IMG/VR virus record: IMGVR_UViG_3300035698_011231
Location: 1-24,276 of that record
From: a virus
Direction: 5' to 3' (one strand)
Length of the DNA: 24,276 nucleotides
Of this stretch, positions 4,991 through 14,602 are shown piece by piece. A program made the translations under genes and the position numbers. The notes under the pieces are model-generated. The model did not search any database. It was not told the DNA's origin and saw only the letters and a program-made list of their open reading frames with translations. The number at the start of each line of letters is the position of its first letter. Within the stretch, counting starts at the first letter, position 1.

Positions 4991-6739
4991 ATGTTGGAGT
5001 ATAAAGAAAATATGACCAAAAAAGAGCTAGAGGCTTTTGAGGATCAATTAAAAAACGAATACATAGACCATAAAGGAGAAACAGAAAAAGATTTGAATTT
5101 TAGGATACATGGGATTGGAGCCACCAGAGGTTCTTCTGGAAAACAGTTTGTTGGGTATGAAACCTTAGGTCAGTTTTATAGAGGAGACCAATGGGATCAT
5201 GACGAACCACCTGGTGCTTCGCAAAGAACAGATAATTATTGTGCAGTTATAGTTGATACATTCTCTTCTTTACTTTTTGACGCTCCTGTGGAGGTTAATT
5301 GTCCGTCACAAGACGAAACAGACGAATTGTTAGAAATGAAAGCTGAATTTAAAGAGAAACTTTTAAAAAAGATCTATGATGATAATGATGCTGATGATAT
5401 TATATTTCCAGAATTATCAAAAACTGGGTCAAACTATGGAGATACCTTTATTAAAGGTCCACTAATTGATAAAAAAGGTAGTAAAAATAAAAATGATTGG
5501 AAAATAGTTTTCTTTAATGTAGAAAATCCAGCCAATGTAAGATTAATATTTCTTGATGAAAATTTTAAAGAGTTGTATGGGTTCATAGACACCACTGCTA
5601 TTTCTCCCATGAAATGTGAAAAATTATTTGGAGAAAAATTAACGAAAAGAGGAAAAGATGTAAAATCATTATTGAAAAAATATAATAAAAAATCAGGCAC
5701 TCCAGCTTTTAGATCACAACCAAATATAAATTTGCAACAAACATATCAACCAATGTTAAACAAAAATGAATATTGGACTGATAAGATTATGGCTATATTT
5801 ATTGAAGACGAGCTAGTAGATTGGTATTATCATGACTGGGGATTTGTTCCGCTAGAATATATAAAAAATATTTATGTCCCAAATTCTCCATATGGAAAAT
5901 CAGATATTGAAGATGCAATCGACCCTCAATTATTTTATACAAGAATAAACAACGATTTAGCTAATGCTATAAAATTCCTATCCACCATAAATTTAAAAGG
6001 TAAAAATTTAGAAGGCATGGAAGTAATGGTTCATGGCTTATCAAAAATATTTAATATCCCAGACGATGGAGAACTAGATTCAATCTCAAGATCTGGTGAT
6101 CCATATTCAACCGGAAATTTTGCAGAAGGAAGAAGAAAAGCAATTCTAGATGTTTCTGGAAGTTCAGAAGCGTTAATGTCATCAGCCCAAAATGCTAGTG
6201 TTTCTGGCAGGTCTATGTCGATGGCTTTACAATCTGTTATCAGAAAAATATCTCCAAAAATAAAAAGATACCAAAAAGCCCTAAGAAGCCTAAATAGAAA
6301 TATTTTTAAATTATTAGAGATTTATTATCCAGAAACTAAAGAAATAATAATGGGAGATTATGTAAACGAAGTGAGCATTATTTCAACATTGTTGAGAAAC
6401 ATAATAGACGAATTAAATAAAATGCAATCTGGTGTCCAATCACTAACAACCACCCAAAAGAATCTAGGCATTCCTCAACCGAAAATAGAACAAAAGAGAA
6501 TGAAACAAGATTTATCAGATCCTGTTTTGGGACCACAAACAGCTAGACAACCAGGGCTTTTAAATGTTCAATTACAAAATCCAGAATCTTCAATGCCACC
6601 AACAGAGGGATCTGAGGGGGGAGGGCTACCATCAGTTCCAAATCAAGGAGGAACAAGTGCTAGTCCAGGGGGATCAATAGCTGGAGCTAATCAAAGAGCA
6701 GCTGGAGGAGCAATGCCAGTCAATGCTATAACTGAATAA
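4991..6739 (+). CDS. Portal protein
   Basis: The 582-residue protein directly follows the large terminase, where portal genes normally lie. Residues about 50-100 carry the portal-like pattern of FYRGDQW followed by NYCAVIVDTFSSLLFDAPVE, and the middle mixes a membrane-free alpha/beta core with long helices (about 440-500) fitting wing and stem. The last 70 residues are a Pro/Gly/Ser-rich low-complexity tail. As a ring at one capsid vertex it would be the DNA channel and the terminase docking site. The exact portal family cannot be told by eye. It starts 4 nt after the previous stop (TAAAAATATG). Confidence 0.78.
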   Translation: MLEYKENMTKKELEAFEDQLKNEYIDHKGETEKDLNFRIHGIGATRGSSGKQFVGYETLGQFYRGDQWDHDEPPGASQRTDNYCAVIVDTFSSLLFDAPVEVNCPSQDETDELLEMKAEFKEKLLKKIYDDNDADDIIFPELSKTGSNYGDTFIKGPLIDKKGSKNKNDWKIVFFNVENPANVRLIFLDENFKELYGFIDTTAISPMKCEKLFGEKLTKRGKDVKSLLKKYNKKSGTPAFRSQPNINLQQTYQPMLNKNEYWTDKIMAIFIEDELVDWYYHDWGFVPLEYIKNIYVPNSPYGKSDIEDAIDPQLFYTRINNDLANAIKFLSTINLKGKNLEGMEVMVHGLSKIFNIPDDGELDSISRSGDPYSTGNFAEGRRKAILDVSGSSEALMSSAQNASVSGRSMSMALQSVIRKISPKIKRYQKALRSLNRNIFKLLEIYYPETKEIIMGDYVNEVSIISTLLRNIIDELNKMQSGVQSLTTTQKNLGIPQPKIEQKRMKQDLSDPVLGPQTARQPGLLNVQLQNPESSMPPTEGSEGGGLPSVPNQGGTSASPGGSIAGANQRAAGGAMPVNAITE

Positions 6740-6743
6740 AAAT

Positions 6744-8282
6744 ATGGCTTTTGAAAAATTATCAGAAAAAAAACAAATAGCTACAAATTTAGGAACTTAT
6801 ATTAGCTCTCTATCTAATTTGCTTTACCAAAACAGAGAAAGAAAAAATTTAGAAGATGAAAGAAAGTTTAGTGAATCTGTTTTGAATGATAATCTAGATT
6901 TGGATCAGCAATTAAATTATAGAGAAAGACAATTAAAAAAAATATCAAAGACAGACAGGTCAGAAATAAAAAGAATAAAAGAAGAAATATCAAATTTAAA
7001 AGACCAAATCGAACAAAAAAAGTTTTCAGACGACTATTTAGAACAGCTAACAAATCAAAATGCAGGAGTGCAATCAACAGAAACAACGATAAATTGGTTA
7101 AATAAAACGTTATTAAAAACAACAGATATTGCTATAAAAAGTAACATAAAGACAGAATTGAATAAATTGAAAACTAATTTATACGAACAGAAAAAAAGCA
7201 TTATTGCTAGTAATACTACATACGCAGTAAATAGCAGGGGAATAGAAGTGATAGATAAACAAATAAAAAAAGTAAATGATTCAAGGGTAGAGGCATTAGA
7301 TTCTGGCAACAATGATTATGTTTCAATTTTAGATTTGCAACTTCAATCTTTACAAAAAGCCAAAGCAGAAACCCAAATAAGTAATGTATTAACCCAACTG
7401 TCAGTTTCGACAGTTTCTGGAAACTCGGCTTTAGGACTTTTAAATGAGTTTAATAAACAGATAGAAAATGCTGACATAAATACACCAATAAATATTGGAA
7501 ATGCTAGATATGAATCAGCAAAAGAATTTTGGGAAACAAAAAGAGGAGATTATTTAAGTGATAGATCTGGAGAAGGATTTTTTTCTAGATATGACATTGA
7601 GCTATCTGACAAATTGGTATATAAAAGCACAAAAAATATTTTGAATAACGATTCGTTCGAAGATGTAACGAAGTGGTATGACAATTTAAAAGAACGCCCA
7701 GAAATGCAAACATACATAGATAAAATTGACCAAGATAAGCAAAAGTCTTTGAAGACAACAGCTGACCTGAGATCAAACGACATATTAAATCAGTTTGCTA
7801 TAAAATCAGATGTAAAAAAAGCTCTATCGGAATTAGCGTTTATTCAAGACACTTATGGAGTAAACCAATCATTAAATTATCAGAAGATTGTTTCATCAGC
7901 TGCCCAAGAAAAACAGAATCAAATTAACGACATATTATCAACAATGTCCAGTATTTTAGCAGAAAATCAGGGCATGAGTAATCAAGCAGCCATGGATTTA
8001 GCTATTAAATCTGGAGCAGGAGCATTCGTTTCAGCCGAAGAATTAGCTACTAATAAAGCGTCAGATATTATTACAGGGTTATCTGATAAAGCAACAGAGC
8101 AACAGTTTGGAGAAGAAGATAAATTAAGCATTGATAAAGGGACTGCTCCAAAATTTGAAGCACCATCTTTATCAGAGGGAGAATTATATAAAGCTCCAAA
8201 CGACAAAACTGTCTATAAATATGAAAATGGAAGTTTAAGACCATTTTCTGGTGCATGGACAGAAGAACAACTTAAAGAATAG
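6744..8282 (+). CDS. Coiled-coil virion protein, split by an in-frame TAG (N-terminal part)
   Basis: This 512-residue part is rich in Gln, Asn, Lys and Glu; residues about 35-170 are long charged heptad-like helices (for example RQLKKISKTDRSEIKRIKEE), and the rest is helical until a beta-like end. Near the stop it has KTVYKYENGSLRPFSGAWTE, the first half of a short domain built as V.K.ENG..RPF. The stop is a single TAG at 8280-8282, and the same frame continues open to 8612, completing that domain. The intact product would have 622 residues. Position after the portal suggests a neck, ejection or internal virion protein (inference). It is the only one of ten tight-junction-style genes here ending in TAG followed by open frame. 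Confidence 0.7.
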   Translation: MAFEKLSEKKQIATNLGTYISSLSNLLYQNRERKNLEDERKFSESVLNDNLDLDQQLNYRERQLKKISKTDRSEIKRIKEEISNLKDQIEQKKFSDDYLEQLTNQNAGVQSTETTINWLNKTLLKTTDIAIKSNIKTELNKLKTNLYEQKKSIIASNTTYAVNSRGIEVIDKQIKKVNDSRVEALDSGNNDYVSILDLQLQSLQKAKAETQISNVLTQLSVSTVSGNSALGLLNEFNKQIENADINTPINIGNARYESAKEFWETKRGDYLSDRSGEGFFSRYDIELSDKLVYKSTKNILNNDSFEDVTKWYDNLKERPEMQTYIDKIDQDKQKSLKTTADLRSNDILNQFAIKSDVKKALSELAFIQDTYGVNQSLNYQKIVSSAAQEKQNQINDILSTMSSILAENQGMSNQAAMDLAIKSGAGAFVSAEELATNKASDIITGLSDKATEQQFGEEDKLSIDKGTAPKFEAPSLSEGELYKAPNDKTVYKYENGSLRPFSGAWTEEQLKE

Positions 8283-8312
8283 ACAGGGAAGGGATTCAGC
8301 TCAATAAACGAA

Positions 8313-8612
8313 ATGAACTCTATCGATGGGTTGACAAAAGGTAGCCCAATTGTAACAAATGATATAGAAACAATAAAACCAATAGAACAACCAGGACAAA
8401 AGATTTTTAGCCCAGAATTATTAAAATACTACAAACCAGAAGAAATAATTACCAAAGGACAAGATAAATTCTTGAAGCAAGGAGTTAAACAAGTTTGGGG
8501 AGAAAAATTAACAGGGGAATCGTTCCAAGAATTACAAACAAAATATAATCCTGCCGAAGTAGAAAAAAGAATAGTTAGAGCAGGAAAAGATATTTATTTA
8601 AAATCAGAATAA
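8313..8612 (+). CDS. C-terminal part of the split coiled-coil virion protein
   Basis: This 99-residue frame is in the same phase as the preceding gene; counting the ten codons after the TAG it adds 109 residues. The junction reads EEQLKE-stop-TGKGFSSINEMNSIDG, matching the second half of the short domain whose first half precedes the stop. No SD or leader precedes the ATG at 8313, and unlike other genes here it does not follow the usual 1- or 4-nt spacing, so independent translation is unlikely. The remaining residues are helical and lysine-rich. It is best read as part of one gene with a nonsense change, or as a readthrough extension. Confidence 0.6.
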   Translation: MNSIDGLTKGSPIVTNDIETIKPIEQPGQKIFSPELLKYYKPEEIITKGQDKFLKQGVKQVWGEKLTGESFQELQTKYNPAEVEKRIVRAGKDIYLKSE

Positions 8613-8613
8613 T

Positions 8614-9930
8614 ATGCCAACTTTTAATGTGTCATTTTTAAACCCAGCGATAAGAAAAAAAAGCGGAGGTTCTGGTGTCGGTATAATCAATGATCAATTG
8701 ACGATATTAGAAAATACTTTAGCTAAAGACGGATTTTTGGCTCCTGGCGATTACGATATTCTAATTGAAAAAGCTAGAGAAATAAAATTATCTGGAGTGT
8801 TGTCAACAGATCAAGCATCAAATTATGATGTAAAAATTTCAGCATACGAAAGAGCAAAGTCAGCCCAAGAAATATCTTTAAGCAGTGATATTGGGAACAT
8901 GAATAAATCAATAGAAAATGAAGCCAAGGAAGATGTTATTGTTTCGGGCAACAACCCTAAAAGATTTTTAGAAGCTAGAATTGCGAGCTATCAAGCAAAA
9001 TTAAACGATGTGACAGAAATTTTAAACAGAAAAACAGCCAATGGAGAAAACACAGCAGAAGATTATAATGAGTTCCAATCTACGCTACAATTATATAGAA
9101 ATAAAGTTGATAATTTAGCTGCCATAGATAATTTTGATCAAACAAATCCAATAAAAGGATTTGTAGCTTATGTCGAGACAAATAAAAATGGAGAGATTGT
9201 TAATATAGATTATAGTAAATTTGGAGAAAAAACAGGTTACACAGAAACAGATGGCATGATAGAAGGAATACAAGTTTTTGGAAAAGTAAACTATAAAGAA
9301 GATGGGAAAAATTATTTTAAATTGGGAGATAAAACTTTTTCAGCAGTTGATATGTTAATTCCAGACGAAGCACATCCTGGAGCATATAAAACAAACCAAT
9401 TGAAGGCAACTGCAACCGGTGGTCTTTTTTCTAGAGCGGAAGCTGGATATGTAAACATAGCAGGAGATTCTTTAAAAACTCAAGATTATATGCCAATAAA
9501 TTCTTGGGCTAAAGGAGCCAATGGATCGCTATATAAAAGAGGAGAAGAGGGTGAATACACTAAATATATAAATGCTAGAGAAGAAGATTTACCAATAAAT
9601 GGACCAATTTTTAATATGCCAGATTCTTTTGAGCAATCGTTAATGAGAGGAGTGGGAGAAACTGTAGATTTTTCTGAACAAATGTCACCAGAGCAAGGAG
9701 CTGGTATAAACCAAGAAATGGGAATGTCTATCGATCCAGCTAGAGCTAAACAACAGCCAGAAACAAATTATAATTTGCCAAATCCATATCAACAAGGCAA
9801 AAAAGATGTTAGCACACAAGCACTTAAAACTAGCAAAGTCCCAAAAGAAAAGATGTCAACTGGAATGTTAGATACTGCTAAAAGAACATTCAAGTCATCG
9901 GTGAATTCTTTTAAAAATATGTTTAGTTAA
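8614..9930 (+). CDS. Putative virion protein, 438 aa, unknown family
   Basis: It starts 1 nt after the previous stop (TAATATG). The N-terminal third is helical with an early Gly/Ser turn (KKSGGSGVGII, residues 15-25); the middle (about 180-340) looks beta-rich with many Gly, Tyr and Thr; the end has Gln/Pro-rich linker sequence and a short basic amphipathic helix (about 415-438, TAKRTFKSSVNSFKNMFS). No membrane segment is seen. I recognise no family. Lying between portal and scaffold, in line with unambiguous virion genes, it is probably a head-tail or ejection component. No frame damage is visible. Confidence 0.65.
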   Translation: MPTFNVSFLNPAIRKKSGGSGVGIINDQLTILENTLAKDGFLAPGDYDILIEKAREIKLSGVLSTDQASNYDVKISAYERAKSAQEISLSSDIGNMNKSIENEAKEDVIVSGNNPKRFLEARIASYQAKLNDVTEILNRKTANGENTAEDYNEFQSTLQLYRNKVDNLAAIDNFDQTNPIKGFVAYVETNKNGEIVNIDYSKFGEKTGYTETDGMIEGIQVFGKVNYKEDGKNYFKLGDKTFSAVDMLIPDEAHPGAYKTNQLKATATGGLFSRAEAGYVNIAGDSLKTQDYMPINSWAKGANGSLYKRGEEGEYTKYINAREEDLPINGPIFNMPDSFEQSLMRGVGETVDFSEQMSPEQGAGINQEMGMSIDPARAKQQPETNYNLPNPYQQGKKDVSTQALKTSKVPKEKMSTGMLDTAKRTFKSSVNSFKNMFS

Positions 9931-9934
9931 AAAT

Positions 9935-12900
9935 ATGCCTAGATCAAATAATTACTATGATAATAAGTTGGATGAGGTAGAACCACAGCAACCTCAATCT
10001 TTTGATACTCAAAAGCAACAAAATATTAGCCTAGGTATCCAGCCAGAGCAAATAGAACAAAACCAACAAAGAGCTTTAGAAAATGCGACAGTAGATTCAG
10101 CCAGAATTGATGCCAATAGATCTCTAGTTAATAGCTGGCCATATGAATTAGCAGGAGCTGTATTTGATATGCCAGATCAAGGATATTGGGATTCACTTAG
10201 TGGAACCGAGAAAGCTAAACATATTGGAAAAGAATCAGCTAAATTTTCTTGGAATTTTTTAAAAGCATTTCCAAAAGAAATAGTGAAAGCACCATTAGCG
10301 ATAAGCCACAGTTTGATGGATTTAGAAACAGCAGCTTTAGACAAAATATTTGGATATAAACAAGGAGAAAACAAGGCTCTGGATGCTTTAAGATACGACA
10401 AAACATATTCTTTGCCAGTATTAGGAGAAATAAAAGGGGTTAGAGCTACATTTGATGAAGGAATAAAGGCTGGTTTGCCGCCTTTTTTCGCAGCAGTGCA
10501 TTCAACTGGAAGATTAGCTGGAGATATAGCGATAACAGCTTCTTTATCAGAAGCTATTAACGCTACTGTTTTTAACCCGAGAGTGAAAACAATTAGTAAA
10601 ACGAAAACGGTTGACAATCCATTTTTAGTGGCAGAAGAAATAAAGGTTGGATCAGAAGCAGGAGCAATAGCAAAACAAGCGGGAGGAATATTAGAAGCAA
10701 CTGCAGATAAATCTATACAGTATATGCCAGTTCCAAAATCAATAGCAACTAAATATAAAGGAAATTCTAATAATATAAAATTAAAAATAGTCCCATATGG
10801 GGCGGGGAAGGCAAAGGTTTCTATTGTAAGAATAAGCAAATCTTGGATAGACAAAACAAAAGATTTTTTAACAAATAAGTTTGGTAAAAGCAAAGTAACA
10901 GAAGGAATGTTTGGGCCAGAGCTAGAAGTTGATGCAGGGCTAATAAAATATAATCCAGAAGTATTTACACAAAAACCATCGGTTACGATTAAACCAGTAG
11001 CAGAAGCTCCATTGGCAGGAGTGATGGAAAATATTGCTACATCAAAATATCAAACAAATTTGTCAGTAGAAGCTAATAAACAAAACGGAGCAAGCCAGCA
11101 ATATGAAAAAAATGTAGTAGATCCATATGCGAAAGAAGAAACAACCAGCATAAATCAGAGAGCTATGAACAAAGAGAAAAAAGAGAATATTCCGTCAGTA
11201 ATGAATAAACCATTAAAGGGATTCGGAGATTCTGCGGTAACAGAAAAACAAACAGGTCAAATATTAAATTTATCAAAAAGTAAAGAAATAGAAGATACAA
11301 CATTACAAGCAATAACAAAAGTAATTTCTGGAAAAGATAATATATTTGAATTAACGCAGAATGAAGCGTTCGATGTTTCAGAAACAGTTAGAAACTTTCC
11401 AGGTGATGTTGAATTAGAAAATTTAGATTCATCTGTTTTGTTAAGATCATACACTCATCCAGCTAGATATTGGATGGAACCGATAGAAAGAACAATGGGA
11501 GTCCCTGTATATTCTGAAATATATTTAAGATTTGAAACTGGTGCTAGATTATTAAAAATATATTCTGAAAAATGGCGACAAGAGGCAAGAAATATTTATG
11601 GAAAATATGCTAAACCAAAATATTTAGAAGAAAGAAGATTAATAACATCTTATATAGAAGGGAATAAAGATGTAATTACAAAAAATGGATCATTATCTCC
11701 AGAAACAAAAGCAGATTTAGTAAAAGTAGGAGATTGGTTGACTGAACAATATAAAGAGTTTTTTAAAAAGTATAATATAGATTCAAAAAAATGGTTTGAA
11801 ATATATTCGCCTAGATTAAAAAAGAGAGGAAGTATCTCTGAGTTTTATAAATCGTCAGAATTGCCTCTAGAAATAAAAGCATTCTTTGAATTTGAAAGAG
11901 AAGGTTCATTAGATATTTTAGAAGATGATTCATTAGCTTTGTTTGACATGTATATTAGAGCTGGAGGAAAAAAAGATTTTTTAAGTAAACCATTAGAAGA
12001 TTCAAATAAAATTTTGTCAACAGCACCAGAAAATGTTAAAGCAGCCACTAACGATTATATACAAGAAAAAATGGGTTATCAGGGGAAAACAGAAGAATTT
12101 ATGAATAATTTTGGTAAAAAATTATCAAACAAATCAAAAGGAATAATACCAGAAACAATAATGAAAGATGTCGTAGATACAGCCATGACATTGTCTTATG
12201 CGGGAGCTCTTGGTTTGCCAAGAATATTGCCAATATTAAGAAATACTGTTCAACCATTGCTATTAACATATCCAGACATTGGACCAAAGTGGTTTATTGA
12301 AGGAGTAAAATTGTATAGAAAAAATGGAATAAAAAAATGGAAAGATAAAGGATTTTTAGTGGAAATGGGAGTCCCCTATGGAGCAGAGTTATCAGAAGCA
12401 TCTGGAAAAGGAAAATTTGGGAAAGCAGTAGATATGTATAAAGGAGCAAACAGAATTGCGATGAAACCATATGCCTCAGCTGATGCTAGGAATAGATCAA
12501 TAACTGCTTATAGTGCAGAAGCCAGAATCGATAACGCTATTGAAAGAATAAAAAATGGAGAAATAGATTATAGACAATTTGAAAGAGAAATAGACATGGC
12601 TGGATTTAATCCAACGCTGCAAGATGTAATAGCAAAAAAACTAAGAGAAAATACAGCAGAATCTATAGAAGAAGCCAAAGATTTAATGATAATGGATATT
12701 TTAGATAGAACACAATTCCCATATAGAAAAGGGGCAGAAACAAGAATGCATTATGGAATGAAAGGAAAAATGGGATTACAATTTTCTCAATGGACATGGG
12801 AATACGCCTTTACTTTAAAATCTTGGGCAGCCAGAGGACAATGGGAAAAATTTGTCAGATGGTATGCTATGAGTTCGGTATTAAAAAGATCAGCAGAAGA

Positions 12901-13540
12901 ATCTTTTGGAGTAGATATTGACAAGTGGGTAAATTTTGGACCAATATCTGGAATACCATTAGGACCATTAGCTAATGTGGTCGGATCTATGTATAGAGGA
13001 ATAGAAGCAAGTGCCACAAAGATGGATGACGATGTTAATAAATATTGGAAAGAAATTGTTGGAACAATGAAAATATATGGAGGAATCGCCACTGGAGTTG
13101 GCACGCAAAAATTAGTGGACTTCTATAAATCAATAGATAGATATGAAGCTGGAATAGCAGTTTCGACAGATGAAGATCCTAATAAAAAATTTGGAGTTTG
13201 GTCGTCAACTGGCAAATTAATTAGATGGGTAGATTTTGCAGAATTATTAAAGATAGCAACAGGATTTAAGCCAACAGAAGGGACAGAGCAATCAGAAAAA
13301 ATAAGAGCAGCAAAAAAAGACAATTTAATATATCAAAAAAAGATTGATGAAGCTATGAATTATCTAGTGGATGGAAATTTTGAAAAATTTAATGAAAAAG
13401 TAATTTCTGAACAATTAATAATTTCAGACATTGCTACAAAAATGAAATCATATAGCATCCCACTAGATAAAAGAATTTTTGAAAGGCTGTCATTGCCTTT
13501 AAAAGATAAATATTTTAATCTATTTTATCCATCAAATTAA
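9935..13540 (+). CDS. Large putative internal virion or ejection protein, 1201 aa
   Basis: This is the largest gene in the window. The first 60 residues are Gln/Asn-rich and disordered-looking; a moderately hydrophobic Ala/Gly-rich region follows (about 75-215); residues about 300-440 look like linker; a helical core covers about 480-1130, including a hydrophobic stretch near 749-780 (TAMTLSYAGALGLPRILPIL) and a Trp-rich segment near 940-985 (LQFSQWTWEYAFTLKSWAAR). No protease, lysozyme or polymerase motif was seen. Large proteins with amphipathic helices located between portal and capsid genes are often ejected with DNA through the envelope, so I infer an ejection role. The gene starts and ends with 4-nt gaps. 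A 238-codon leftward frame inside (10177-10893) is a shadow. Confidence 0.6.
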   Translation: MPRSNNYYDNKLDEVEPQQPQSFDTQKQQNISLGIQPEQIEQNQQRALENATVDSARIDANRSLVNSWPYELAGAVFDMPDQGYWDSLSGTEKAKHIGKESAKFSWNFLKAFPKEIVKAPLAISHSLMDLETAALDKIFGYKQGENKALDALRYDKTYSLPVLGEIKGVRATFDEGIKAGLPPFFAAVHSTGRLAGDIAITASLSEAINATVFNPRVKTISKTKTVDNPFLVAEEIKVGSEAGAIAKQAGGILEATADKSIQYMPVPKSIATKYKGNSNNIKLKIVPYGAGKAKVSIVRISKSWIDKTKDFLTNKFGKSKVTEGMFGPELEVDAGLIKYNPEVFTQKPSVTIKPVAEAPLAGVMENIATSKYQTNLSVEANKQNGASQQYEKNVVDPYAKEETTSINQRAMNKEKKENIPSVMNKPLKGFGDSAVTEKQTGQILNLSKSKEIEDTTLQAITKVISGKDNIFELTQNEAFDVSETVRNFPGDVELENLDSSVLLRSYTHPARYWMEPIERTMGVPVYSEIYLRFETGARLLKIYSEKWRQEARNIYGKYAKPKYLEERRLITSYIEGNKDVITKNGSLSPETKADLVKVGDWLTEQYKEFFKKYNIDSKKWFEIYSPRLKKRGSISEFYKSSELPLEIKAFFEFEREGSLDILEDDSLALFDMYIRAGGKKDFLSKPLEDSNKILSTAPENVKAATNDYIQEKMGYQGKTEEFMNNFGKKLSNKSKGIIPETIMKDVVDTAMTLSYAGALGLPRILPILRNTVQPLLLTYPDIGPKWFIEGVKLYRKNGIKKWKDKGFLVEMGVPYGAELSEASGKGKFGKAVDMYKGANRIAMKPYASADARNRSITAYSAEARIDNAIERIKNGEIDYRQFEREIDMAGFNPTLQDVIAKKLRENTAESIEEAKDLMIMDILDRTQFPYRKGAETRMHYGMKGKMGLQFSQWTWEYAFTLKSWAARGQWEKFVRWYAMSSVLKRSAEESFGVDIDKWVNFGPISGIPLGPLANVVGSMYRGIEASATKMDDDVNKYWKEIVGTMKIYGGIATGVGTQKLVDFYKSIDRYEAGIAVSTDEDPNKKFGVWSSTGKLIRWVDFAELLKIATGFKPTEGTEQSEKIRAAKKDNLIYQKKIDEAMNYLVDGNFEKFNEKVISEQLIISDIATKMKSYSIPLDKRIFERLSLPLKDKYFNLFYPSN

Positions 13541-13544
13541 AAAT

Positions 13545-13847
13545 ATGTCATTATTACCAAACCAAGCTAGCTTTGAATTAGGCGAAGAACAAACGACAGG
13601 AGAGGCTAATATTATTTTAGCAGAAAAAGAATTGGGGTTCGTTCACGCCAACTTTGATAACCCAAAAACAGAATTTGATATTATAGTAGAAGATATGGCC
13701 GGAAATCAACAATTTGTAAAAAGAGGTTGTAAAAATCCATCAGGAAGATGGGGAGAAAAAATAGACTTGCCAATCAGTGCTAGTTATTGTAAAATAAAAG
13801 TAGAGAATGTTAAAAATGGAAAAAAAATAGATTTATTTTTTGATTAA
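13545..13847 (+). CDS. Small beta-rich virion-associated protein, 100 aa
   Basis: Alternating hydrophobic and polar residues suggest a small beta-sandwich (for example EFDIIVEDMAGNQQFVKRGC and YCKIKVENVKNGKKIDLFFD). There is no signal peptide or membrane segment. It lies 4 nt after the large virion gene and 15 nt before the scaffold gene, and its last codons overlap the upstream part of a promoter for the scaffold. A head decoration or completion protein is plausible; no family is recognised. Confidence 0.6.
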   Translation: MSLLPNQASFELGEEQTTGEANIILAEKELGFVHANFDNPKTEFDIIVEDMAGNQQFVKRGCKNPSGRWGEKIDLPISASYCKIKVENVKNGKKIDLFFD

Positions 13848-13856
13848 TGTTATAAT
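13828..13856 (+). promoter_or_regulatory. Scaffold-capsid promoter, leaderless layout
   Basis: A perfect TATAAT (13851-13856) lies exactly 6 nt before the scaffold ATG, the same geometry as at the terminase promoter, predicting a leaderless mRNA. The -35 region (TAGATT, 13828-13833, 17-nt spacer) matches consensus poorly. Separate transcription of scaffold and capsid would fit the need for many copies. Confidence 0.45.
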
Positions 13857-13862
13857 AAAAAA

Positions 13863-14582
13863 ATGACAGAACAAAACAATCCAGCCTCCACTCCTGATAA
13901 TTCAGGACAGGCCGCTGGTCAGGCAAAGCCTGCTAATGCTAATCTTGCAGCTGGTGGAAATCAGCCAGAAGGATTAAAAGACGATGTTACAAAAATCCAA
14001 ATGGATCCCCAAGAGATAGACGCTTTAAAAAGGGATGCAGGAAGATGGAAAAAACATCAAGACGATGCTCGCAAAGAACGAATGAATAAAAAAAGCAATC
14101 GTTCAAACGAGGATTACAAGTTAGACGATGCTACTCCCGAGGCCTTAGAAGCATTGAGGGTGAGGGATCAAAAATTAGATGAGCTTTCTCTAACAAACAA
14201 AGTTTTATCGGTTAAAGACAAAGTCAGAGATTTGATGGATGATGAAGAATACAAAGGAGTTTCTTCGGCAATTAAAAAAGCCATTGTAAGAAATCCTCTT
14301 GGATTTATAAATCCAGCATCAGATTCTTTGGAAGATTGTATAGCTGATATTAAGGATTATCTCGATGAAGAATTAGACAATGTTCCTATTAATACATTCA
14401 AAAAAGATGACACTGCTGATAACATCGAAATTAAAAAAGATAATCACCAAGTTCCTCCAATCGGAGGCTCTGGTCCAGCATCTCCCAATAGCGTTCCTGA
14501 CAATAACATTGCAGGAAAAACAGGACCAGCGAGATCAACAGCTATTTTAGGTAATTTACTTAAAAATAGGGGGAATAATTAA
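13863..14582 (+). CDS. Putative capsid scaffold protein
   Basis: The 239-residue protein directly precedes the major capsid gene. It has the usual scaffold make-up: an Asn/Ala/Gly/Pro-rich disordered N-terminus (1-38), a charged helical centre (about 45-175, for example DALKRDAGRWKKHQDDARKE), and a disordered tail ending in a short basic helix (STAILGNLLKNRGNN) that could bind the capsid protein. Scaffolds guide prohead assembly and leave before maturation. No protease is encoded nearby. The start at 13863 is supported by the TATAAT 6 nt upstream. Confidence 0.72.
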   Translation: MTEQNNPASTPDNSGQAAGQAKPANANLAAGGNQPEGLKDDVTKIQMDPQEIDALKRDAGRWKKHQDDARKERMNKKSNRSNEDYKLDDATPEALEALRVRDQKLDELSLTNKVLSVKDKVRDLMDDEEYKGVSSAIKKAIVRNPLGFINPASDSLEDCIADIKDYLDEELDNVPINTFKKDDTADNIEIKKDNHQVPPIGGSGPASPNSVPDNNIAGKTGPARSTAILGNLLKNRGNN

Positions 14583-14602
14583 TAATTAATAATCTTAATA
14601 CT

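Noticed and set aside
10177-10893. 238-codon leftward open frame
   Set aside because: It lies wholly inside the 1201-residue gene, whose frame, junctions and composition are much better; an antisense shadow.
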